From Sphingomonas caseinilytica (GTDB lineage Bacteria; Pseudomonadota; Alphaproteobacteria; Sphingomonadales; Sphingomonadaceae): a stretch of DNA of 64,000 bases. Numbering within the stretch: position 1 is the first letter of the stretch; every line of letters begins with the position of its first letter. The notes beneath the pieces were generated by a model, which searched no databases, had not been told where the DNA came from, and worked only from the letters and a program-made list of their open reading frames with translations. A program made the position numbers and the translations under genes. Positions 57,508-64,000 of the stretch are shown one piece after another. Location: the NCBI RefSeq assembly GCF_023516455.1, contig NZ_JAMGBA010000002.1:520501-584500 (forward strand), given 5' to 3'.

Positions 57508-58283
57508 AGCTTGACGGTGCGGGCGCGATTATATTCCCGCTCGGACTGCTCCTGCTTGGAATAACAAGCCTTGCAAACGGGGCCTTTCTGCCAAATCTGC
57601 AACCGGTTCCGGCTACGTTCGAGATGCCTGGCAAAGCGGCGCACCTCAATGGCATTTTGATTGCGGTTCTTGCCGCAGGGATTTTCGTCAAGCGCTGCCA
57701 AGGGCCCGCCGCTGCGCTGCTGGCAGCCTATTTGTCTTCCTGGCTACTCGTCGCCCAACTTCCGCAACTTGGCCTGACGACCTTTGATATCACGCATCTC
57801 GTCAGCCTGCTGGAGCTCGCGGCAATTGTCGCCGCACTGACCGTCGTTGCATTTGGGATTGATGCGCGATCGGGTGTTCCCGCCAAGCTGGGGAGGGGCA
57901 TCTACGGCTGCATGCTGCTGGTAATCGCGCTGGCACATATTCGACATCGAGACCTCATCACCTCGATGGTCCCGGCAGGGATTCCGCTAGCGGCGTTTTG
58001 GCCCTGGTTCACTGCGGCCGCGAGTCTGGCAGTCGCCATCAGTTTCATTACCGGGATTAAGGCTCAGCTGGGCGGCGCACTGATCGGTGCCATCTACATA
58101 TCCTGGGTTCCGATCGTGCATTTGCCGCGAGCGCTCAATACGCCGGCAGCCATCGGCGAATGGACCGGGGGAGCCTTGGCAATCACGTTGGCGGGCGCAG
58201 CCTGGATCATCGCCGGTTGGGACTGCGACAAAGGCATCGAAGTCGCCCCGCTAGCCCCGGAACAAAAAGGCGCACTGCATTGA
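57504..58283 (+). CDS. Membrane protein coupled to the AraC regulator
   Basis: A 259-residue hydrophobic protein of about seven to eight predicted membrane segments, beginning MKLDGAGAIIFPLGLLLLGI. It resembles the DoxX-like type of small membrane protein by length and helix pattern, but that is not firm. The ATG overlaps the AraC-gene stop, suggesting that the regulator controls or senses for this protein. Function unknown. Confidence 0.7.
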   Translation: MKLDGAGAIIFPLGLLLLGITSLANGAFLPNLQPVPATFEMPGKAAHLNGILIAVLAAGIFVKRCQGPAAALLAAYLSSWLLVAQLPQLGLTTFDITHLVSLLELAAIVAALTVVAFGIDARSGVPAKLGRGIYGCMLLVIALAHIRHRDLITSMVPAGIPLAAFWPWFTAAASLAVAISFITGIKAQLGGALIGAIYISWVPIVHLPRALNTPAAIGEWTGGALAITLAGAAWIIAGWDCDKGIEVAPLAPEQKGALH

Positions 58284-58291
58284 AATAAGGA

Positions 58292-58359
58292 TTGGGCCTG
58301 ATCCCCTGTCGCCGATTTAGCATCCCCAATATTGCGTGATCGGTAGGGGTCAGTCCCAA
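58292..58359. repeat. Imperfect inverted repeat after the membrane-protein gene
   Basis: ttgggcctgatcccct (58292-58307) and aggggtcagtcccaa (58345-58359) pair over about 15 bases with one mismatch and one bulge, separated by 37 bases. It lies between convergent genes and looks like a repeat or REP-type unit rather than a terminator. Confidence 0.5.
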
Positions 58360-58434
58360 GGGCGGCGCCACTTCACCCTCTAGGCGTCGCCCACCTTCCC
58401 ATCGCAAAATTGCTACGAATTGTTGGGAGGGCGC

Positions 58435-58450
58435 GACCCGTCGACGGGTC
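58435..58450. other. Perfect 16-base palindrome
   Basis: gacccgtcgacgggtc is a perfect palindrome in the convergent gap between the membrane-protein gene and ccoS. No T-run follows. Confidence 0.5.
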
Positions 58451-58542
58451 AGACTTGGTGGTTGTTGAAGGGATGGAGCGGAGGGGTGGATGGCAGAACC
58501 GCAGCGGCACTAGGGGCTCGGATGGCCCTCCGAAAGGTCAGC

Positions 58543-58692
58543 TCATTCCTCGCCTTCGTCGTCGATAAGGATCCGCATCGCCGCGCCATCCATGTCCTCG
58601 AACTGGCCGTCGCGCATGGCCCAGAAGAAGGCAGCGAGCCCGCAAAGTCCGAGGAACAGGGCAATCGGAATGAGAATGGCGATTCCGCTCAT
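58543..58692 (-). CDS. ccoS: Cytochrome cbb3 oxidase maturation protein CcoS
   Basis: A 49-residue single-span membrane protein: MSGIAILIPIALFLGLCGLA begins a hydrophobic helix, then FFWAMRDGQFEDMDGAAMRI and the acidic end typical of CcoS. It is needed for cofactor insertion into the cbb3 oxidase. The ATG overlaps the stop of ccoI (ATGA). Last gene of the visible cbb3 operon. Confidence 0.93.
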   Translation of the reverse strand: MSGIAILIPIALFLGLCGLAAFFWAMRDGQFEDMDGAAMRILIDDEGEE

Positions 58693-60815
58693 TTCGCCGC
58701 ATTTCTCAGGCGCAAGGCATTCGCGACGACGATGATCGAGGAGCCGGACATGGCCAGCGCCGCGATCAAGGGGGTCACCTTGCCCATGAATGCCAGCGGC
58801 ACGGCAACGACGTTGTAGGCGATGGCGATGGCGAAATTCTGCCGAACGATATGCATCGTCCTGCGTGCCGCCACGATGGCTTTCGCGACCGGAGCAAGGC
58901 TGTCGCCCAGGAACACGGCGTCGGCCGCATTCTGGCCCACGTCGCTTGCCGATCCGGGTGCCATCGAGACATAGCCGGCAGCCAGCGCAGGACCGTCGTT
59001 TAGCCCGTCGCCGACCATCAATACCTTACTTCCCTGTCCTTGGAGCCTGGCGATAAGATCCAGCTTGTCCTGGGGCTTCATGCTGGCCTGCGCGGTGACG
59101 CCCAGCCCACGGGTGACTGCGGAAACGGCGGACGCTCGGTCGCCGGTCGCGATTGAGGATTCAATCCCAAGCGAACGCAGCCGTTCGATCGTAAACCCGA
59201 CATCGGGCCTGAGCTTGTCCTCAAAGTGAAGGACCACCGGGCCGGCCGATCCCTTGCAGAATGCCGTAGCGAGCGAATCCGTAGCCAACTGCTCCACGCG
59301 ACCGAGGAAAATCGATGTTCCGTTGAATGTCGCGGTAACTCCGGTACCGGGCCGTTCCGCAAGATCCACGACCGTTTCCGGAACGACGCCCCTACGGTCG
59401 AGCTCCTTGCGTATCGCTTCCGCCAGGGGGTGGCGGCTCGCCCTGGCCAGCGCCAGGAGGATTGGAAGATTCGCCTCAGCTACGGCGTCGATATTGGTCC
59501 AGGTGGGACGGCCCAATGTTAGCGTACCGGTCTTGTCGAACAGGGCACGGTCCGCCTCGGCCAGCCGTTCGAGTGCGGTTCCATCCTTAACCAGCACGCC
59601 GGCACGCATCAGCGATCCCGCCGCGACGATCTGAGCCGCCGGAACCGCGAGTCCGAGTGCGCAAGGACAGGTGATGATCAACACTGCGGCGGCGATCAGA
59701 AGTGCCTGGTGCGCTCCGGCTCCCAGCCATAGCCAGGTCAGGAAGGAGCAGGCCGCCAGAGTATGCACGGCCGGCGCATAGAGACGAGCGGCACGATCCG
59801 CGACCCGAACATAGCGAGAGCGGCTCTGGCCGGCATGCTCCATCAGTCGCGCAATTTCGGCAACGCTGCTTTGGTCCGCCGCCGCGGTCACCCGAATCGT
59901 CAGCGGCCCGTCGAGATTCAACGCTCCGGCATGGATCCGGTCGCCCACCGTTATGGACTGCGGCGCGCTTTCGCCCGTCAACAAGGAAAGATCGGCGCTG
60001 CTCCCGCCGCTTTCGACAATGCCGTCGGCGGCAAGCCGTTCGCCCGCCGCTACCAGCATGAGCATCCCAGGCTGCAGGGATTCGGCCCGAAGCCATTCAT
60101 TGCGGCCATCCGCTGCGATCGTCATCGCTCCGGCCGCGCGCTGTTTCAGCAGCGACGTGACACCGTCCCGCGCCCGGTCCCGCATGACGCTGTCGAGCGA
60201 CCGACCGGCCAACAGGAAGAAAAGCAGCATAACCGCGCCATCGAAATAGGCATGTCGGCCGCCGGTCAGCGCCTCGTAAAGGCTGAGTGCGGTCACCAGC
60301 AGCACACCGATGGTGATCGGGACGTCCATGTTGGTCCGGCCATGCTTGAGCGCGCCCCAGGCTGAGCGGAAGAATGGCATGCCCGAATAGGCAACGGTCG
60401 GAATTGCGATCATTCCCGAAAGCAGGTGGAAGAGGTCGCGCGTCGCACCTTCCGCGCCTGACCAGACCGAAACGGACAGCAGCATGATGTTCATCGAAGC
60501 GAAGCCTGCGACCGCCGTCGCCCGAAGCAGCTGCCGGCTGTGACTGTCTGTTGAAAGCGTGGCCGCTTCCGCCAACGGCTGCGCCTCGAACCCGAGCCGG
60601 CCTACGGCAGAGACCAGCTCCGGCACTGTAAGTTCAAATGTATGAGCAACTGATAGTTGCTTGGACGTGACGTTGAGCCGTGCGGATATCAGACCGGTCA
60701 GGCCGGCGAGGCCGCTTTCGACCTTCGAGATACAGCCCGCACAATGAACGCCTGGCACCGCCAGCACCGTATGCTGCACCTCGCTGCCCGCGGAGACGAC
60801 ATCCAGCGCCGTCAT
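58689..60815 (-). CDS. ccoI: Copper-translocating P1B ATPase for cbb3 assembly
   Basis: CcoI (FixI) supplies copper to the cbb3 oxidase. The 708-residue pump has an N-terminal HMA domain with GVHCAGCISKVE, the membrane CPC motif in IITCPCALGLA near residue 382, and the phosphorylation site DKTGTLTLG near 427, plus the HP-type AGYV-region in later segments. The C-terminus MSGSSIIVVANALRLRN is family-like. ATGA overlap with ccoH upstream and ccoS downstream. Confidence 0.94.
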   Translation of the reverse strand: MTALDVVSAGSEVQHTVLAVPGVHCAGCISKVESGLAGLTGLISARLNVTSKQLSVAHTFELTVPELVSAVGRLGFEAQPLAEAATLSTDSHSRQLLRATAVAGFASMNIMLLSVSVWSGAEGATRDLFHLLSGMIAIPTVAYSGMPFFRSAWGALKHGRTNMDVPITIGVLLVTALSLYEALTGGRHAYFDGAVMLLFFLLAGRSLDSVMRDRARDGVTSLLKQRAAGAMTIAADGRNEWLRAESLQPGMLMLVAAGERLAADGIVESGGSSADLSLLTGESAPQSITVGDRIHAGALNLDGPLTIRVTAAADQSSVAEIARLMEHAGQSRSRYVRVADRAARLYAPAVHTLAACSFLTWLWLGAGAHQALLIAAAVLIITCPCALGLAVPAAQIVAAGSLMRAGVLVKDGTALERLAEADRALFDKTGTLTLGRPTWTNIDAVAEANLPILLALARASRHPLAEAIRKELDRRGVVPETVVDLAERPGTGVTATFNGTSIFLGRVEQLATDSLATAFCKGSAGPVVLHFEDKLRPDVGFTIERLRSLGIESSIATGDRASAVSAVTRGLGVTAQASMKPQDKLDLIARLQGQGSKVLMVGDGLNDGPALAAGYVSMAPGSASDVGQNAADAVFLGDSLAPVAKAIVAARRTMHIVRQNFAIAIAYNVVAVPLAFMGKVTPLIAALAMSGSSIIVVANALRLRNAAK

Positions 60816-61255
60816 TGCAGGGACTCGATCAGGCGGGCTTCGTCGGATCCGCGCTTTACCAGCAGGTGAACGTTCCAGCGGCCGGCAGGAAGTGGATTTG
60901 CCGACCGGAACCCGCCCTCCTGCGCAATGAATGTGAGAGGTACATCAGCCTCTCGGCCCAACGGATGCCGGGCAAATCCGCGCACCTCCGCTCCGGCCAG
61001 AGCGAGGCTAACGGTCACTCGTCGATCCGTATCGACGCCCGGAACGATCTTCCAGTTGAGCTGGTTCTGCCGCTCTGCCGCAGCCAGCCAGTCATTATAT
61101 TTCTGGCTCGCGACATAGCTGTTTTCGACAACGACACCGCCAAACGTTCTGGTGGCGAAGGCAGCCATGGTGAGGTTGACCGCGACCACGACGCCGAAAA
61201 AGGCGACTAATGCCGCTGTGGCATGCCAGCCGGTGATGGGCCGAGTTGCCTTCAT
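60812..61255 (-). CDS. ccoH: FixH/CcoH cbb3 oxidase assembly protein
   Basis: A 147-residue protein with one N-terminal membrane helix (TGWHATAALVAFFGVVVAVNL) and a periplasmic FixH domain (SYVASQKYNDWLAAAERQN, LPAGRWNVHLLVKRG). It aids cbb3 assembly and copper delivery. Its stop overlaps the ccoI start and its start overlaps the ccoG stop by four bases each. Confidence 0.9.
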   Translation of the reverse strand: MKATRPITGWHATAALVAFFGVVVAVNLTMAAFATRTFGGVVVENSYVASQKYNDWLAAAERQNQLNWKIVPGVDTDRRVTVSLALAGAEVRGFARHPLGREADVPLTFIAQEGGFRSANPLPAGRWNVHLLVKRGSDEARLIESLQ

Positions 61256-62700
61256 TTCCTTGGCCGCTCGAAAATCGCCTCGGTGCTGTCCATCTCGCCC
61301 TCTCCGTCGGTGGACCGGACGGTAAAGCCGAACTTCTCGCTTGCATCTCCACTACCAGGCGCAACGACGAACATCGGTAGTTTTGCCAGGGCGTCTGGTG
61401 GAACAACGACCTGGATCGACCGGCTCGCCTGGTCGCGGGTCTGACCGTCGCGCCACATGGACGCCCCGGGCAAGTTCGTCAGGTCAACGCGCATCTCGCG
61501 AGGCCGGGTCTGCATGTTTCGCAGTTTGATCGTATAGCTGTTGCGAACGCCCCCATCGGATAGCTGGACGTAAACCGGGTTGCGCTGTTGCTGAGCGCTG
61601 ATGTCGAGCCGCGTGCGGTTGCCCAGCGCGAACAGCATGCCAAGGCCAACCGACGACCAGATAAGAGCATAGGCAATGGTTCGTGGGCGGAGGATGGATT
61701 TCAGCAGCGGCTTTGGCGGCCCTCCGGATTTTTCGACCGCGCAGTCCTCCAAAGTGGCATAGTCGATAAGACCGCGAGGACGGCCGGTCTTCTCCATCAC
61801 CCGATCGCAGGCGTCGATGCACAGTGCGCAAGTGATACATCCGATCTGCGGTCCATTGCGGATATCGATGCCCGTTGGGCAGACAGCGACGCACTGGTTG
61901 CAATCGATGCAGTCGCCAAGCCCAAGGTCGGACAGTTCCCCCGTACGACGTCCCTTGCCTCGAGGCTCGCCTCGCCAGTCCTTGTAGGTGACCAGGAGCG
62001 ATTTCTCGTCCATCATCGCGGTCTGGATGCGCGGCCACGGGCACATGTAGATGCACACTTGTTCGCGCATGAACCCGCCGAAGACAAAGGTCGTCGCCAT
62101 CAGGATGGCCACGGTCGAATAGGCGACCAATGAAGCCTCGCCCGCAATGAACTGGCGAAGCAGGGTCGGGGCGTCGGCGAAATAGAAGATCCACGCCCCG
62201 CCGGTCGCAAGCGAGACCAACAGGAACAGCGAATATTTGAGGCTGCGCTTGCCGATCTTTTCAACGCTCCAGGGGGCTGCGGCGAGCCGGACTTGCGCGT
62301 TCCGGTCACCTTCGACCGCCCGCTCGATATGCTGGAAAACATCGGTCCAAACGGTCTGGGGACAGGCATAACCGCACCATGCGCGTCCGACGGCGGAGGT
62401 CACCAGGAACAGGCCGATCCCGGCCATGATCAGCAGGCCCGCGACGTAATAGAATTCGTGCGGCCAGATTTCGATCGGGCCGAAATAGAAGCGCCGGCTC
62501 GCAAGGTCGATCAGCACTGCCTGATCCGGGGCATAAGGTCCGCGATCCCAGCGGAGCCAGGGCGTCACATAATAGATGGCCAGGGTAACCGCCATGATCG
62601 CCCATTTGAGCCTGCGGAAATGGCCGTCGATCTTCTGCGGATAGACGGGCTGCCGCTTCTCGTAGAGGCTCTTGGGCCCTGTGGTCGAAACCTCGTTCAT
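61252..62700 (-). CDS. ccoG: Cytochrome cbb3 oxidase accessory protein CcoG (FeS)
   Basis: A 482-residue membrane protein with polyferredoxin-like [4Fe-4S] motifs: CIDCNQCVAVCPTGID and CITCALCIDACD, and the additional Cys segments AWCGYACPQTV and CIYMCPWPR. It reduces Cu(II) to Cu(I) for oxidase assembly in characterised systems. I choose the ATG at 62700 (MNEVSTTGPKSLYEKRQ), the family start; the frame opens at 62988 inside ccoP. It follows ccoP by 41 bases. Confidence 0.93.
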   Translation of the reverse strand: MNEVSTTGPKSLYEKRQPVYPQKIDGHFRRLKWAIMAVTLAIYYVTPWLRWDRGPYAPDQAVLIDLASRRFYFGPIEIWPHEFYYVAGLLIMAGIGLFLVTSAVGRAWCGYACPQTVWTDVFQHIERAVEGDRNAQVRLAAAPWSVEKIGKRSLKYSLFLLVSLATGGAWIFYFADAPTLLRQFIAGEASLVAYSTVAILMATTFVFGGFMREQVCIYMCPWPRIQTAMMDEKSLLVTYKDWRGEPRGKGRRTGELSDLGLGDCIDCNQCVAVCPTGIDIRNGPQIGCITCALCIDACDRVMEKTGRPRGLIDYATLEDCAVEKSGGPPKPLLKSILRPRTIAYALIWSSVGLGMLFALGNRTRLDISAQQQRNPVYVQLSDGGVRNSYTIKLRNMQTRPREMRVDLTNLPGASMWRDGQTRDQASRSIQVVVPPDALAKLPMFVVAPGSGDASEKFGFTVRSTDGEGEMDSTEAIFERPRK

Positions 62701-62741
62701 CTGTCTAAGGCTGCTGCATGCAGTCCGGCAGGAAGGCCGGC

Positions 62742-63641
62742 CTACTTGGCGGCCGTCTGCACCCTTTCCTCTTCGCCGCCACCTAGGGAATGCACGTAGG
62801 CAGCAAGCATGTTGATGGTCGCCGGGCTGAGCTTTTCTCCCCAGCGCGGCATGACGCCATAACGCGCATCGTGGATCGACTTGCGGATGCTGTCCGCGTC
62901 GCCGCCGTACAGCCAGATCGCGTCGGTCAGGTTCGGTGCGCCAAGCTCGCGATTGCCCTTGGCGTCCGAGCCGTGGCAGGCCGCGCAATTGGTCGCGAAC
63001 AAGGCTGCTCCGCGCTGGGCCGCCGCATTGGCCGGCTGCTGCCGGCTGGCCGCACGAACGAAGGCGGTCAGTTCGTCGATCTCGGCGGGCTTCAGAAGGC
63101 CGTCGCGGCCGAACGCCGGCATCTGCGACATGCGCGTCTGCTCATGATCGGGATTGCGAATTCCATGTTCGATTGAATAGTGGATCGTGTTGATGTCACC
63201 GCCCCAGAGCCAGTCGTCATCGTTCAAATTGGGGTAACCCTTCGAACCGGCTGCCCCCGTTCCATGGCACTGGACGCAGTTGACGCGGAAGGCCGCGCGT
63301 CCGCCTTCGACGGCCGCCTGCAAGAGCTGCGGGTTGTTCTTCAGCTGGTCGACCGGCGTGCTGGCGATCGCGTTCACGATGGGCGCCTTGCCGGCATCCA
63401 CCGCCGCCATTTCCTTCTTTAGCTCGTCACGGCTAGTCCAGTTAAGGACACCCGCGGTTGCCTCGCTGATCAACGGCCATGCCGGGTAAGCGACGGTATA
63501 GGCGATGCCCCAGACGATCGTGGCATAAAGCGTCCACAGCCACCAGCGCGGCAAAGGCGTATTCAGCTCCTCGATGCCGTCCCACTCATGGCCGACAGTC
63601 TCGGTGCCAGTGGGCTCGTCGATCCTCTTTTTTTCAGCCAT
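62742..63641 (-). CDS. ccoP: Cytochrome cbb3 oxidase subunit III (diheme)
   Basis: A 299-residue diheme c-type subunit. An N-terminal membrane helix (LWTLYATIVWGIAYTVAYPAW) anchors two cytochrome c domains with CXXCH motifs CVQCH near residue 121 and CAACH near 217, each with a later Met axial ligand. The ATG overlaps the ccoQ stop by eight bases. Confidence 0.95.
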   Translation of the reverse strand: MAEKKRIDEPTGTETVGHEWDGIEELNTPLPRWWLWTLYATIVWGIAYTVAYPAWPLISEATAGVLNWTSRDELKKEMAAVDAGKAPIVNAIASTPVDQLKNNPQLLQAAVEGGRAAFRVNCVQCHGTGAAGSKGYPNLNDDDWLWGGDINTIHYSIEHGIRNPDHEQTRMSQMPAFGRDGLLKPAEIDELTAFVRAASRQQPANAAAQRGAALFATNCAACHGSDAKGNRELGAPNLTDAIWLYGGDADSIRKSIHDARYGVMPRWGEKLSPATINMLAAYVHSLGGGEEERVQTAAK

Positions 63642-63792
63642 TGTCGCGGTCCTTGAAAATCATGTTCGCGGCATCGCGATTGCGCTTGCGATTGCGCGGC
63701 AGGAACGCCCAGCCGACCAGCAACACATAGGCCAGCGCCATGAAGACCAGCCCCCAGCTGTCGGCAAAGTGGCGGAAGCTGTCGTAGCTCAT
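63634..63792 (-). CDS. ccoQ: Cytochrome cbb3 oxidase subunit CcoQ
   Basis: A 52-residue single-span protein: MSYDSFRHFADSWGLVFMAL leads a membrane helix and a positively charged cytosolic tail (RNRKRNRDAANMIFKDRDNG). It stabilises the cbb3 complex. Its ATG overlaps the stop of ccoO by four bases (ATGA) and its end overlaps the ccoP start. Confidence 0.92.
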   Translation of the reverse strand: MSYDSFRHFADSWGLVFMALAYVLLVGWAFLPRNRKRNRDAANMIFKDRDNG

Positions 63793-64000
63793 CTCACCTG
63801 CTCCTGCGGTGCCGCGGCCTTGGTATCGACCAATGTTCCGAGCATCTGGAGATAGGCGACCAGCGCATCCATTTCCGTCAGCCGTTTGGGATCGCCGTCG
63901 AAGTCCCGGATCTGGGCCTTGGGATAGCGCTGCGCGAGATCCTCCGGATCAGCGTCCGGATTGGCCTGGGCCTGAAGGTCGTTGTTCGCCTTGTCGATCG
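63789..64000 (-). CDS. ccoO: Cytochrome cbb3 oxidase subunit II, C-terminal end only
   Basis: Only the last 70 codons of the monoheme subunit are present; the rest lies beyond the right edge. The C-terminal segment TEMDALVAYLQMLGTLVD, preceded by RYPKAQIRDFDGDPKR, is the recognised CcoO end. Its stop overlaps the ccoQ start. Confidence 0.93.
   Translation of the reverse strand, partial: IDKANNDLQAQANPDADPEDLAQRYPKAQIRDFDGDPKRLTEMDALVAYLQMLGTLVDTKAAAPQEQVR

Noticed and set aside
62701-62988. N-terminal extension of ccoG to 62988
   Set aside because: It overlaps ccoP in another frame and begins before the family start at 62700.

Overview
The window is chromosomal DNA of a high-GC alphaproteobacterium, most likely a sphingomonad (Sphingomonas/Sphingomicrobium type). 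The case rests on gene content and style: two large TonB-dependent receptors, one with a proline-rich tail carrying a TCADGSVILATDTC segment; a NADP-malic enzyme fused to a phosphotransacetylase-like domain; a CC_3452-like exported protein; thrS followed by infC without rpmI-rplT; dense short operons; and two alphaproteobacterial intergenic palindromic repeats. I see no rRNA, tRNA, insertion sequence, prophage or CRISPR array. Nearly all the DNA is ordinary core chromosome.

Layout. 1-7.35 kb: the start of a gamma-glutamyltransferase gene (runs off the left edge), a long-chain acyl-CoA synthetase, three tandem paralogous small secreted four-cysteine proteins, glyoxalases II and I, a TPR protein and an alpha/beta hydrolase. 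7.4-18.9 kb: thrS, infC, a TonB receptor, glnD and mutS. 18.9-28.3 kb: a membrane protein, maeB, an intradiol dioxygenase, rel (ppGpp), a CC_3452-like protein, an HxlR regulator, rpoZ, and a phospholipid module (phospholipase D/cardiolipin-synthase-like enzyme plus SAM methyltransferase). 28.4-35.5 kb: an MFS transporter, a bacterial Cdc48 ATPase, an orphan terminator with a possible small RNA or peptide gene, an adenylate cyclase-TPR protein, an SDR and a cyclophilin. 35.6-45.3 kb: mgtE, a DUF1489 protein, two DUF2807 proteins, an aspartic protease, carD, dinB, sucC and etfBA. 45.3-50.7 kb: an M20 peptidase, a DUF885 protein, lysA and nhaA. 50.7-58.3 kb: a second TonB receptor, a LytTR response regulator, a gene-poor stretch of about 1.27 kb, and an AraC regulator coupled to a membrane protein. 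58.5-64 kb: the cbb3 oxidase operon in the order ccoO(partial)-Q-P-G-H-I-S, transcribed leftward out of the right edge.

How the genes work together. etfBA, the acyl-CoA synthetase, sucC, maeB and the cbb3 oxidase point to an aerobic to microaerobic heterotroph using fatty acids and TCA intermediates. rel, rpoZ, carD and glnD form a set for stringent and nitrogen control. The cbb3 genes are tightly coupled, with several stop/start overlaps, and cover structural subunits (O, Q, P) and assembly factors (G, H, I, S).

The most interesting signals are: a likely AUA start codon for infC; direct LytTR-like sites upstream of the second TonB receptor next to an orphan LytTR regulator; an orphan minus-strand terminator with a short ORF and TGC-rich repeats upstream of cdc48; an 11-bp perfect inverted repeat before sucC; and the triplicated four-cysteine secreted family. 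All functional calls come from reading the sequence and recalling families; no database search was possible.
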